DNA of 16,630 nucleotides from CAJXOW01 sp964421495 (GCA_964421495.1 CAYQXO010000059.1:1-16630), one strand, 5' to 3'; positions 1 to 8,230 are shown, numbered from the stretch's first letter. The notes: a model not told the origin generated them from the sequence alone. Numbers and translations are program-made.

Positions 1-41
1 CTGGATAATACAATTTTTTACTCGTTAATTAATGCTTTCTT

Positions 42-953
42 ATGGCCCAAACGACAAACGAAGAAATTGGTAAAATGCCGAATCAACCCGACATCGATTT
101 CGACTCCGATCTACTTGATGAACTCCGGGGCCGCGTGGTGCTGATCAAATACGGCGGCAATGCGATGCGGGACGAGCAGATCAAGCAGCAGGTGGTATCC
201 GATATCGTCACGCTGAAAAAGCACGAAATTACTCCGGTCGTCGTGCATGGGGGCGGACCGGCGATTAAGAAACTGCTCGGGGATGTCGGGATTGAGTCGG
301 AGTTTGTCGGCGGTCACCGGAAGACCGGAAAAAAGGCGATGCAGTATGTGGAGATGGCGCTCAGCGGACAGGTGAACAGCGACCTGGTCAAACGACTCAA
401 CCACGCCGGCTGCAAGTCCGTGGGACTCTCCGGCAAGGATGGAAATATGGTCACGGCTATTCAGCGAACGCATACCGTGGAAGTGGACGGGAAGCAAAAG
501 GAAGTCGACCTGGGTCACGTCGGCAACGTCCACCGAATCAATACCGACCTGCTGCAAAGCGTCATCCGGGAAAGCTACATCCCCGTCATTGCCCCCATCG
601 GCGTCGGCGAGGATATGAAAGATTATAACATCAACGCCGATATGTTCGCCGGTCACATGGCCGGCGCCCTGAAAGCCGCGCGTTTTGTGGCGCTGACGGA
701 CGTCGACGGCCTCCTGGAGGATCCCAACGACGAAACCAGCCTGATCCCCGAAATGTCTGCCCGGGAAGCCGAAAACGCCATGGAAAAGACGATCCGGGGC
801 GGCATGATCCCGAAAGTGGAAGCCTGCCTGATAGCCCTGAAGGAAGGCGTGGATCAGGCCCATATTGTCAACGGGATGAAACCACACACCATTTTAAAGC
901 AGCTGCTGACCGGAAAACCCACGGGGACGCGCTTCACACGTGGTGCGAACTAG
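42..953 (+). CDS. argB: N-acetylglutamate kinase
   Basis: Cytoplasmic amino-acid kinase that phosphorylates N-acetyl-L-glutamate with ATP, the second step of arginine synthesis. Visible family motifs in order: KYGGNAM (about residue 36), VVVHGGGPAI (about 66), GQVNSDLV (about 109), GLSGKDG (about 128), IPVIAPIGVGED (about 180), YNINADMFAGHMA (about 195), LTDVDGL (about 218) and IRGGMIPKVEA (about 252). The 303-residue length includes about 30 residues before the first beta strand, longer than the E. coli enzyme. The GGNAM, YNINAD and GGMIPKVE segments resemble arginine-sensitive hexameric kinases (Thermotoga/Pseudomonas type), so feedback inhibition by arginine is inferred. The segment usually read as HRVTD is HRKTG here. 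No Shine-Dalgarno sequence precedes ATG 42; the in-frame Met12 is a possible alternative start. argD, argC and argJ lie 4.9 kb downstream on the same strand. Family assignment is very secure. Confidence 0.97.
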   Translation: MAQTTNEEIGKMPNQPDIDFDSDLLDELRGRVVLIKYGGNAMRDEQIKQQVVSDIVTLKKHEITPVVVHGGGPAIKKLLGDVGIESEFVGGHRKTGKKAMQYVEMALSGQVNSDLVKRLNHAGCKSVGLSGKDGNMVTAIQRTHTVEVDGKQKEVDLGHVGNVHRINTDLLQSVIRESYIPVIAPIGVGEDMKDYNINADMFAGHMAGALKAARFVALTDVDGLLEDPNDETSLIPEMSAREAENAMEKTIRGGMIPKVEACLIALKEGVDQAHIVNGMKPHTILKQLLTGKPTGTRFTRGAN

Positions 954-1141
954 CCCGGATTTCGCTTCGTGGGAATCGCTAACGCTCGGTGCACTACGTG
1001 GGTGACGCTTCGCTCTGAGCTCACAAGACAAATTTATGCGAGATGCTGTATCCATGAATTTCACTTACTTAAAAATTACATACAGAATTAATCCTGGATT
1101 ACCGTCAGTCAGCACGGCGAAATTTAGACGATTTTTCTGTA

Positions 1142-1157
1142 ATTTGATCCGTCAAAT
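1142..1157. promoter_or_regulatory. Candidate operator palindrome upstream of the serine hydrolase
   Basis: ATTTGA and TCAAAT form a perfect 6-bp dyad around a 4-bp spacer, 23 bp before ATG 1181. This is a plausible protein-binding site, but a dyad this short can arise by chance and no regulator is encoded nearby. Confidence 0.25.
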
Positions 1158-1180
1158 AATAATGACTTCATCCTCTCAAT

Positions 1181-2932
1181 ATGAAAAGCCTTAACTATTT
1201 ACTGCTCCTTTGCGCTATTGTATGGTTTATTGAACCGACCTCTCTACAAGCCCATACAAATGGAGAGACCGGGTTGACTGAAAGCCGATACGCTGCATCC
1301 GATAACAGCGCACCGGATTCCCTCAAACAGAAGGTGGACAGACTTATGGTGGAATATGATTCCGCAGAGACCCCCGGCGCCGTAGTTGGTGTAGTGCGTG
1401 ATGGCAAAGTTATTTTTTCCAGGGGATACGGATTGGCCAACCTCCCCCACAAGGTGCCCATCACTCCGCAGACACGCTTTAATATCGCCTCCATATCCAA
1501 GCAGTTTACGGGCTTTGCATTCGCGCTCCTGGAACAGCAGGGCAAACTGGCGCTGGACGAGCCCGCCCGGAAATACCTGCCGGAGCTGCCGGATTTCGAG
1601 GAGACGGTAACCCTGAAACATCTACTCACCCATACCAGCGGTTACCGGGAGGCGTATGGGACGCTGGCGCTCAGCGGACTTATCTCCAGCAGAGATTACC
1701 TGTCACGCGAGGAAACCGTTGAGGTGGTCCGCCGCCAACGCGCCCTCGAATTTTCGCCGGGATCCCATCGTCGATATAACAGCACGGCCTACGTAGTATT
1801 GGCCCTGATTCTGGAAGAAGTGACGGAGACCTCGTTTCCAAAGTGGATGAAGGAAAACGTTTTCGACCCGATTGGAATGAATAATACGGTGATCGAGAGC
1901 GAGGTCGGACAGGTTATCCCCGGATCCGCCCCCTCCTACTATTTCAATAACAAAGAAGACCGGTTCGTTACGGCCTTCAGCAACCGTGCCATTTACGGAT
2001 CTGCCGAGATCTACACCACGGTGGACGACCTGGCCCGATGGATGCGGAATTTCCATACGGCGGATGTCGGCGGTCCGGCGGTTCAGGATCGTCTGCGCCG
2101 GCGGTTTGTACTGACCAGCGGAGATACCACGCACTACGGACTCGGCATCCGAATCGACCGGGAACGGGGCCTGTCCCGCGTTCATCACAGTGGCGCACAC
2201 GCCGGATACGGATCGAAACTGAACTACTATCCCGAACTGAATGCGGGAGTAGTGGTCATGAGCAACCACGACGAGCTGAACGCGGGACGAGTTGCCCGAA
2301 AAGTGGGGGAAATATTTTTTGGCCGACACATGGACCCTCAGGAAGAGCAAAGCTCCGAATCGGAAAAAAGCATCACCGTCGATACCACCAGGTTGAAAAA
2401 CTATACGGGTCGATATCGGACAGAGAATGGAAAGGTCGTCAGCTTTGATCGCAGAAATACCAATCTCTACCTGAATCGCTCGCCGGAAGACCGTTTTTCG
2501 TTGGACCCCACTTCCGATACGACGTTTCATTCGAACGGTGGCAATATTACCGTTGAATTCCGAACCAATAATACCGGAGACGTCCAATATGCCACGCTGA
2601 AAGACTCGATATCCACCAGGTTGCATCCGCTCGGTTCCTGGAATCCAACGGTCAAAGCATTGCAGGCCTACACCGGTCACTACGTAAGCCCCGAACTCGA
2701 GACCATCTACACGGTCAGCGTCTCCGACAGCCAGCTCGTTGCCGAGCACCGGCGCAACGGCAGGTTACTTCTCGCTCCAGTAAAAAACGCGATCCGGAAA
2801 GGCACGTTCGAGACCGAAAAGGGGACCATTCGACCGGAAACCCGTTTCGAATATAACGAAAACGGCACGGTCACCGGCTTTTACGCGTCGCTTTGGAGAA
2901 CGGAAAAGGTTTGGTTTCAGAAGCGGGAATAA
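1181..2932 (+). CDS. Secreted beta-lactamase-fold serine hydrolase
   Basis: Class C beta-lactamase/esterase-type serine hydrolase (Pfam Beta-lactamase family), exported. A signal peptide is visible: K2, a hydrophobic stretch at 4-17, and likely cleavage after SLQA (24). The nucleophile motif SxxK is S104-I-S-K107. The second motif is Y199-N-S, where many relatives have Y-S-N. The third motif is H336-S-G338 in a VHHSGAHAGY context. Residues about 395-583 form a separate beta-rich C-terminal region like those found in many Bacteroidota serine hydrolases (DUF3471-like; inferred). Length is 583 residues. It lies between argB and a convergent T9SS protein, with only 7 bp between the two stop codons. 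Substrate cannot be read from the sequence: peptide, ester or beta-lactam are all possible. It is not evidence of antibiotic resistance, since most members of this broad family are not beta-lactamases. Confidence 0.9.
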   Translation: MKSLNYLLLLCAIVWFIEPTSLQAHTNGETGLTESRYAASDNSAPDSLKQKVDRLMVEYDSAETPGAVVGVVRDGKVIFSRGYGLANLPHKVPITPQTRFNIASISKQFTGFAFALLEQQGKLALDEPARKYLPELPDFEETVTLKHLLTHTSGYREAYGTLALSGLISSRDYLSREETVEVVRRQRALEFSPGSHRRYNSTAYVVLALILEEVTETSFPKWMKENVFDPIGMNNTVIESEVGQVIPGSAPSYYFNNKEDRFVTAFSNRAIYGSAEIYTTVDDLARWMRNFHTADVGGPAVQDRLRRRFVLTSGDTTHYGLGIRIDRERGLSRVHHSGAHAGYGSKLNYYPELNAGVVVMSNHDELNAGRVARKVGEIFFGRHMDPQEEQSSESEKSITVDTTRLKNYTGRYRTENGKVVSFDRRNTNLYLNRSPEDRFSLDPTSDTTFHSNGGNITVEFRTNNTGDVQYATLKDSISTRLHPLGSWNPTVKALQAYTGHYVSPELETIYTVSVSDSQLVAEHRRNGRLLLAPVKNAIRKGTFETEKGTIRPETRFEYNENGTVTGFYASLWRTEKVWFQKRE

Positions 2933-2939
2933 AATGAAC

Positions 2940-5075
2940 TCATTTGACCAGCAGCATTTTCCGGGTTTGGCTGAAGTCGTCGGTTTCCAGGCGATACAGG
3001 TACATTCCGCTGGCCAGGTCCTCCGCCCTGAAAGTCACTTCGTGCCGACCCGCCTGGCGCCTTCCAGCCACGAGCGTTTCAACCCGGCGGCCCAGCATAT
3101 CATAGACCGTTAGTTGAACTTCGGTGGTTTTCGGCAGACTGAAACGAATCCGGGTCGTCGGGTTAAAGGGATTGGGATAATTCTCAGACAACCTTGTTTG
3201 TCGGGGCAAATCTTTATCAGCCGGAGTTGCCGTGTAAGTTTTACGGAATCTTTGGGGTACGTAGTTATAGATCTTCACGTTGTCAAGCCGTCCGTTGAAC
3301 CACGTCTGGTCAATTGTTTTCCGCGTTCCGATGCGAAATGGACCGGTGGTTGTGTGGGCAAAATTATCAACCGTGAAAGTCGCGGTAACTCCCCCCAGGT
3401 ACGTACTATCCTTCCCGCTAAACAATCGGGCCCGCAAGGTATCCGGCCGGTAAGAAAATTGCAGCCGGTACCACGTGTCGGGCGTAATGGAGGTATCCGC
3501 TATCGTCCATCTAGGCGGAAGAACACTCGTAAAGGTAAGGTCGGGAATCGTCGTAAACACCCACACCTGATCCCCTTCGAAACCGACGTGGTAATTTGGA
3601 CCGGATCGCTCATCGCTCTCCTTGATCAGCATCATATCACCGAACTCAGGCAGCGAGTCACGTACCTGGAAGTCCATCTCGATGGCAAATTGCGGCAGGG
3701 CCAGGAAATCCGAACGACTGACCAGCGAGGTTGAATCTTCGGCCGACAATTCCAGTACCTGTCCCCTGCCCTCTACCTCCGGATACCGGGGAGTGCCGGC
3801 TACCGTAAAAGGATTTTCAAATTGGGAGCGATCTACGGGCGGCTGACCCTCTTCGGCCTGCTCGAAATCCAGCTCCAGTACCTGCGACTCTTCCTCCCAC
3901 ACGCCGAACTCATAACTATTCGTATCGTCGTCCACCGCGACCGGCTTGGAAGCCTGAAGTCCAGCCTGGCTGACAGCCGTAATTCGATAGTGGACCTTAC
4001 TCCCGGCGGATTGCGAGGGTATCGTGGCTGCAAACGTATCCCCCTCTTTCCTGGTCATGCTTACCTGCCGCCAATCCGTGCTGTCCACCCGGTAATGCAG
4101 CATCACATCGCCCAGCTCGTTTTCAGCGATCGGCTCGACCTCCGCTTCTATCGTATAATCCCGGTCATCAGGTTGTTTGAGCAATTGGCTCACATTGGTT
4201 ATCGCCGGCGGCATCGCAAAATTGCGTACCACGTTGCTGATGCGTATCTCGTCGGCAAAGCCATCCAAAAAGTTGTGAAGGGTATCCTCGGCCGGAGCTC
4301 CGGCGATAAAAAGCGGGTGATCACTCGTAATGGGGACGGGATCGGATTCTTCGTTTACATAACTGAGCGCATCAAAATACACCATCTCGAGTGCGTCATT
4401 ATCTTGATCCGGCAGGCGACCCGGATTCTCGGCATTCTGATGGATCATCTGGATGAGCAAATTCCGTGTCGTATCCCGTATAAACGCTACATGATACCAT
4501 TCTCCTATATGGAGATCCGGGTACGCAAGATTAAATAATTGCCTCTCATTTTCACTGTAATATCGACTTTCAATACTCCTGTTTTTTATAGAAGTGAGAA
4601 CGCCATAGTTTTGCCGCGTAAAATCCGGAAATGGATGTGCAGTGTCATAGGCGGGTTTAAGAATAAAAGATGCATTATCGTACCAGTCAGGCAGAGGGAA
4701 AGTGCAAAAACAGAATGTATTCACCCAAAACTCGATTGTCCAGGATCCCGTCAAATCCAATGCAGCCGTATCCGGTACCTGTAGATGACTTCGGTCGTCC
4801 GGACTGTCATTGTCAAAGCGTACCTGCTTATCAAATTCACCGGCTCCGTTCATTTCCAAATACGAAATATTACCGTAAGCTTTCGGATCCTCTGTCCGAC
4901 CGGATGCATTCCGGAGACTATCATCCAGATGGAGCAGCAATACGGTCGCCGAGTCGGACTCGTAGGGCCCGCCAATCGGCTCCTGGGCTTTTATAGTTGT
5001 AGCTAGCCCCCAGAGCAAGCAACAAACTATAATGTTCGTCAAGATTCTATTAAAGTCAGTCTGCGGGAAGAACAT
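2940..5075 (-). CDS. Secreted two-LamG protein with T9SS sorting domain
   Basis: Large exported protein of 711 residues. Signal peptide: hydrophobic stretch 11-28, likely cleavage after TIKA (30). First LamG/concanavalin-like domain about 42-285 (LLLHLDDSLRN, IEFWVNTF, LDGFADEIRISNV). Next comes an Ig/fibronectin-like segment about 290-390 (MLHYRVDSTDW, VHYRITAVSQAG). Second LamG-like domain about 395-612 (ALPQFAIEMDFQV, FNGRLDNVKIYNYVP). The C-terminal ~75 residues are a type IX secretion type A sorting domain: YPNPFNPTTRIRFSLP, VQLTVYDMLGRRVETL, LASGMYLYRLE and final KMLLVK. It should therefore cross the outer membrane by T9SS and be released or surface-attached. LamG domains often bind carbohydrate; the ligand here is unknown. 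The start at 5075 is fixed by an ideally spaced ribosome binding site. The gene is convergent with the serine hydrolase and divergent from argD. Confidence 0.9.
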   Translation of the reverse strand: MFFPQTDFNRILTNIIVCCLLWGLATTIKAQEPIGGPYESDSATVLLLHLDDSLRNASGRTEDPKAYGNISYLEMNGAGEFDKQVRFDNDSPDDRSHLQVPDTAALDLTGSWTIEFWVNTFCFCTFPLPDWYDNASFILKPAYDTAHPFPDFTRQNYGVLTSIKNRSIESRYYSENERQLFNLAYPDLHIGEWYHVAFIRDTTRNLLIQMIHQNAENPGRLPDQDNDALEMVYFDALSYVNEESDPVPITSDHPLFIAGAPAEDTLHNFLDGFADEIRISNVVRNFAMPPAITNVSQLLKQPDDRDYTIEAEVEPIAENELGDVMLHYRVDSTDWRQVSMTRKEGDTFAATIPSQSAGSKVHYRITAVSQAGLQASKPVAVDDDTNSYEFGVWEEESQVLELDFEQAEEGQPPVDRSQFENPFTVAGTPRYPEVEGRGQVLELSAEDSTSLVSRSDFLALPQFAIEMDFQVRDSLPEFGDMMLIKESDERSGPNYHVGFEGDQVWVFTTIPDLTFTSVLPPRWTIADTSITPDTWYRLQFSYRPDTLRARLFSGKDSTYLGGVTATFTVDNFAHTTTGPFRIGTRKTIDQTWFNGRLDNVKIYNYVPQRFRKTYTATPADKDLPRQTRLSENYPNPFNPTTRIRFSLPKTTEVQLTVYDMLGRRVETLVAGRRQAGRHEVTFRAEDLASGMYLYRLETDDFSQTRKMLLVK

Positions 5076-5078
5076 GAT

Positions 5079-5089
5079 CCTCCCTCCTT
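5079..5089 (-). promoter_or_regulatory. Strong Shine-Dalgarno of the LamG/T9SS gene
   Basis: On the minus strand AAGGAGGGAGG precedes ATG 5075; the AAGGAGG part (5083-5089) sits 7 nt from the start codon. It decides the start and stands out because the arg genes and the TonB receptor in this window have no comparable site. Confidence 0.7.
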
Positions 5090-5189
5090 CTATTGGATTG
5101 CCATTCCAGGAGTCGGTCTGACTTTTACAATTCTACCTCAAACCGGACTTTTCTCGCTACAATCCGAAAAGCCCGACAGACTCCCAGAG

Positions 5190-5268
5190 GTTTGGGCTAT
5201 TATTTACTAATAACAAGTTATACATATAGCCTTGGGATCTCAACATAATCCCGTTCAGACAGATAGCC
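5190..5268. repeat. AT-rich intergenic segment with small inverted repeats
   Basis: GGCTAT (5195-5200) can pair with ATAGCC (5226-5231), GGGAT (5234-5238) with ATCCC (5248-5252), and a second ATAGCC occurs at 5263-5268. The segment is much more AT-rich than the genes around it. It looks like structured, possibly repetitive intergenic DNA, perhaps a worn end or leader of an IS200/REP-type element. I have only a loose impression of that and no gene to support it. Confidence 0.3.
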
Positions 5269-5393
5269 ACTACACCATTTAAATGAATCTTATAATCCAT
5301 AAACTTAAATTGCCATCTGCTAATTTTTAAAATTTCAGGGTAAGTTCGGATAAAATTCATTGATTCTGGAAGGCGTTTTCCCAGCAACTCACC

Positions 5394-5709
5394 GGAGGAA
5401 GCCGTTGGGAAGCGAGGGCGACCCCGTTTCTGCAGAACTAAAAATTTTTCGAATCGTTCTTAATAATACGCTGGAAAGTGTGAGTCCATTGCAAAACGCG
5501 GGGAAGGGCTCTGAAGCACTTGAGTTGTTCGGCTTAATGATCAAAGTCATTTAAACCAATCAACACCGGTATTATGGTTTCCCTACCCAGGTATAGCACC
5601 AGTCTGCCGAATTACTCTGGCTGAAGAGCCCTTCCCCGCGTTTTGCAATGGACTCACACATTCCAATCGAAAGAAACGGGGTTGCTCCCGCTTCCCAGCC
5701 GCTTCCGCC
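5394..5709. repeat. Outer imperfect inverted repeat around element A
   Basis: The 38 bp at 5394-5431 and the 38 bp at 5672-5709 are inverted copies matching at 32 of 38 positions. Three of the six mismatches would be G.U pairs in a plus-strand transcript. They flank element A asymmetrically: 41 nt lie between outer and inner arm on the left, 7 nt on the right. Together with the inner arms this makes a nested inverted repeat spanning 316 bp between the divergent LamG and argD genes. Confidence 0.7.
5473..5664 (+). other. Structured repeat element, copy A
   Basis: A 40-bp inverted repeat (5473-5512 with 5625-5664, one mismatch) encloses a 112-nt core. The core is partly shared with copy B at 9465-9642: the first 25 nt (5513-5537) match at 23 of 25, and the last 19 are similar. 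Internal stems: GAG 5522-5524 with CTC 5615-5617; TTCGGC 5528-5533 with GCCGAA 5606-5611; ATGA 5537-5540 with TCAT 5547-5550; AAACCA 5553-5558 with TGGTTT 5575-5580. The outer arm contains an A4 tract, a GC-rich stem and a T4 tract, so it would also act like a bidirectional terminator. It ends 144 bp before argD, between divergent genes, where no terminator is needed. Orientation is set by the core and matches copy B. It holds no ORF of note. Confidence 0.75.
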
Positions 5710-5808
5710 CCTCTCAAATAAGAGTTTAAAATTAACTGCTGTTGTTGTATTATATACCAACCTGAAACGGGCACTTGGCAACGAAAAATCAATCCATCGA
5801 AAAGATTT

Positions 5809-6999
5809 ATGGCCGATACCGCACAAGAGCTGGAGCATGAACATCATTTTCAGATTTACAATCGTCACCCGCTGACGCTCACCCGGGGAAAAGGCTCGCG
5901 CGTCTGGGATGCCGAGGGCAACGAGTATATCGACGCCCTGGCCGGCATTGCCGTCAACTCGCTGGGTCACTGTCACCCGAAAGTGGTCAACGCCATCCAG
6001 CGACAGGCCGAGCGGCTCATTCACGCCTCGAATTTCTATTACACCCAGCCGATGGGCGATCTGGCCGAGATACTGACCCGCGTGTCGGGTATGGATCGTG
6101 TCTTCTTCTGCAACAGCGGCGGCGAAGCCGTCGAGGGCGCCGTCAAGCTGGCCCGTAAATACGGTCACGACCAGGGAAAAGAGGGAAACATTATCTCGAT
6201 GGAAAATTGTTTCCACGGTCGCACCCTCGGCACCATATCGCTTGGCAAGAAAAAGTACTGGAAAGTTTTTGAACCCGTTCTCGAGGGATTCGAGCAGGTG
6301 CCCTTCAACGATCCGGAAACCCTCGAAGAAACGATGAACGACGATACGGTGGCCGTGATCATCGAGCCGATCCAGGGAGAAGGCGGTATCATTCCGGCCG
6401 AAAAAGCATTCCTGAAAAAAGCGCGCGAATTATGCGACCGGCATGGAGCCCTGCTGATCCTCGACGAGATTCAGTGCGGCGTGGGTCGCGCCGGAGCCTT
6501 TTACACCTTTCAGCGGTACGGGGTTACTCCCGATATCCTGACGACTGCAAAAGCGCTCGGAAGTGGATTTCCGATCGGGGCCTTCCTGGCCAAAGACGAA
6601 GTCAGCCAGGCTCTCTCTCCCGGTTCGCACGGCACCACCTACGGCGGAAACCCGGTGGGGTGTGCGGCCGCATTGACCACCCTGCGCGTCATGCAGGAAA
6701 AACAGGTCCCCGCCCAGGCCCTGAAGAAAGGCAAATACGCCAAGAGCAAATTGCGGGAGGCCGCGGAAGACTGGGATGCTATACGGGATATCCGCGGCGA
6801 GGGACTCATGATCGGTGTGGATCTGAACTTCAACGGCAAGCCGGTTGTTGCAACAATGCGGGAAAAAGGCGTCCTGTCGAACTGCACGTCCGACACGGTG
6901 ATACGCCTGGTACCGCCGCTGACGATTCCCAACGAAGATCTTAATACCGTGGTTGACGTACTCATCGAATCTATCAAAGAAGTCGAAAAAGAGTCCTGA
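5809..6999 (+). CDS. argD: Acetylornithine aminotransferase
   Basis: PLP-dependent class III aminotransferase converting N-acetylglutamate semialdehyde and glutamate to N-acetylornithine and 2-oxoglutarate. Visible motifs: N-terminal GKGSRVWDAEGNEYIDALAG (about 29-48), NSLGHCHP (about 52), FFCNSGGEAVEGAVKLAR (about 100), FHGRTLG, IIEPIQGEGG (about 186), the PLP-ring aspartate in ILDEIQCGVGRAG (about 218), and the Schiff-base lysine in TTAKALGSGFPIGAF (about 248). TTYGGNPVGCAAA follows. Length 396 residues is typical. The usual EANE is EAVE here, which also occurs in other class III aminotransferases, so succinyl-ornithine or ornithine aminotransferase activity is possible. Linkage to argC (2-bp gap) makes ArgD the best call. 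The start follows an A/T-rich leader with no clear Shine-Dalgarno site. Confidence 0.94.
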   Translation: MADTAQELEHEHHFQIYNRHPLTLTRGKGSRVWDAEGNEYIDALAGIAVNSLGHCHPKVVNAIQRQAERLIHASNFYYTQPMGDLAEILTRVSGMDRVFFCNSGGEAVEGAVKLARKYGHDQGKEGNIISMENCFHGRTLGTISLGKKKYWKVFEPVLEGFEQVPFNDPETLEETMNDDTVAVIIEPIQGEGGIIPAEKAFLKKARELCDRHGALLILDEIQCGVGRAGAFYTFQRYGVTPDILTTAKALGSGFPIGAFLAKDEVSQALSPGSHGTTYGGNPVGCAAALTTLRVMQEKQVPAQALKKGKYAKSKLREAAEDWDAIRDIRGEGLMIGVDLNFNGKPVVATMREKGVLSNCTSDTVIRLVPPLTIPNEDLNTVVDVLIESIKEVEKES

Positions 7000-7001
7000 T
7001 T

Positions 7002-8039
7002 ATGAGCAGAGTTGATGTAGCGATAGTAGGAGCGACCGGTTATACCGGTTCCGAGTTAATGCGTCTTCTCCTGCCCCATCCCGAGGTACATATACAGATG
7101 ATCACGTCGGAGAGCCGGGCGGGGGATGCCTATCATGACGTATATCCTCATTTCGAGGATTTGACCGACCTGGAACTGCAACCGATGGAGGATATCGAGG
7201 ACGCCGACCTGGACCTGGTCTTTCTGGCCCTGCCGCACGGGGTGTCGATGGAATTTATCCGCGACCACCAGGACGCGCCCTTCCGGATTATTGATCTTTC
7301 GGGGGATTTCCGGCTGAAATCGGCCGACTCCTACGAACAGTGGTACGGACAGGAACACGAAGCGGCCGATTCCATCGAAGAGGCGGCTTTCGGACTGCCC
7401 GAACTGTTTCGGGATGACGTACGCAACGCCCGGCTGGTCGCCAACCCCGGCTGCTACCCGACGTCGGCTATCCTGGGACTCGCTCCCCTGCTCGATAACG
7501 ATCTCATTGAATCGAACAACATCGTCGTGGATGCCAAATCGGGCGTCACGGGCGCCGGCGCCACGGCCAGGCAGAAGACGCACTTCCCCGAGGTATTCGG
7601 CAATTTCTCGGCCTACGGACTCCTGGATCACCGGCATACCCCCGAAATTCAGCAGGCCCTCGAACGTCAGACCCAGATTCTGCCCGATATACTCTTCACC
7701 CCACACCTGCTGCCGATCGATCGGGGCATACTATCCACGATATACAGTACGCCCAAAAACGACGTAAGCAAGGAACTGCTGGACGAGATCTACCTGAACT
7801 ATTACGAAAAAGAACATTTCGTGCGGGTCGTCGACCAGCCGCCGTCACTTAAAGACGTACGCGGTTCCAACTTTTGTGATGTTTTTGTAACATACGACGA
7901 CCGCACCAACCGTATCCTGACCATCGCCACGATCGACAACCTCGTAAAAGGAGCGGCGGGTCAGGCTGTGCAGAATATGAACATCATGTTCGGACTCATT
8001 GAAAAAACGGGACTGCAAAATCCGCCACTCAGTCCGTAA
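7002..8039 (+). CDS. argC: N-acetyl-gamma-glutamyl-phosphate reductase
   Basis: NADPH-dependent reductase that converts N-acetylglutamyl phosphate, the ArgB product, to the semialdehyde used by ArgD. The N-terminal Rossmann motif is VAIVGATGYTGSELMRLL (6-23). LVFLALPHGVS (about 73) and IIDLSGDFRLKS (about 98) are typical of the family. The catalytic cysteine lies in VANPGCYPTSAILGLAPL (about 145-162). VVDAKSGVTGAGA (about 175) and FTPHLLPIDRGILSTIY (about 232-248) follow. Length 345 residues is normal for the long-form ArgC. The ATG lies 2 bp after the argD stop, so the two genes are almost certainly co-transcribed and possibly translationally coupled. Confidence 0.96.
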   Translation: MSRVDVAIVGATGYTGSELMRLLLPHPEVHIQMITSESRAGDAYHDVYPHFEDLTDLELQPMEDIEDADLDLVFLALPHGVSMEFIRDHQDAPFRIIDLSGDFRLKSADSYEQWYGQEHEAADSIEEAAFGLPELFRDDVRNARLVANPGCYPTSAILGLAPLLDNDLIESNNIVVDAKSGVTGAGATARQKTHFPEVFGNFSAYGLLDHRHTPEIQQALERQTQILPDILFTPHLLPIDRGILSTIYSTPKNDVSKELLDEIYLNYYEKEHFVRVVDQPPSLKDVRGSNFCDVFVTYDDRTNRILTIATIDNLVKGAAGQAVQNMNIMFGLIEKTGLQNPPLSP

Positions 8040-8042
8040 AGA

Positions 8043-8183
8043 GTAGGGCTCGCTGCGCTCGCCCTGCCGGAAGGCTATGCCGATCGGTAACATAGTAGTG
8101 TATATACACAACCAGGTTACTTGCTGGAATAACCTTCCGGCCTCCGGCTTCCGACTTCCGACGAGCGAGCAAAGCGAGCCTAC
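8043..8183. repeat. Long imperfect hairpin between argC and argJ
   Basis: The left arm 8043-8061 (GTAGG, CTCGCT, GCTCG blocks) pairs with 8166-8183, with one bulged G and a 2-nt internal loop. Inside it GCCGGAAGG (8066-8074) pairs perfectly with CCTTCCGGC (8133-8141), GTAAC (8087-8091) pairs with GTTAC (8116-8120), and the tip holds the 12-bp palindrome GTGTATATACAC (8098-8109). The size is similar to elements A and B, but the core is unrelated and there is no T-tract. It lies within the argD-argC-argJ transcript and could act as an RNA processing or stability site. Confidence 0.6.
8134..8161. repeat. Four 7-bp tandem repeats
   Basis: Consecutive units CTTCCGG, CCTCCGG, CTTCCGA, CTTCCGA. They overlap the inner right stem of the argC-argJ hairpin. 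Short repeats of this kind can vary in number by slippage; function unknown. Confidence 0.6.
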
Positions 8184-8230
8184 AATTAACAAATTCCAAG
8201 TGTTTTAAAGGCTACCAAAGTCAATCAATC

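Noticed and set aside
1..41. ArgR-type ARG box or arginine riboswitch upstream of argB or argD
   Set aside because: No palindrome resembling the ARG box consensus was found in 1-41 or 5665-5808, and too little upstream sequence is present for argB.
954..1180. Terminator or repeat element after argB
   Set aside because: CGCTTCG and CGTGGG each occur twice in 960-1015, but there is no long stem and no T-tract; not enough to call an element.
5157..5387. 76-codon minus-strand ORF in the LamG-argD gap
   Set aside because: AT-rich, overlaps the small inverted repeats, no ribosome binding site or recognisable motif; likely chance.
5473..5664. Retron msr-msd or CRISPR-like origin for the element
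   Set aside because: No reverse transcriptase or cas gene is nearby, there is no repeat-spacer periodicity, and no branching-G context is recognisable.
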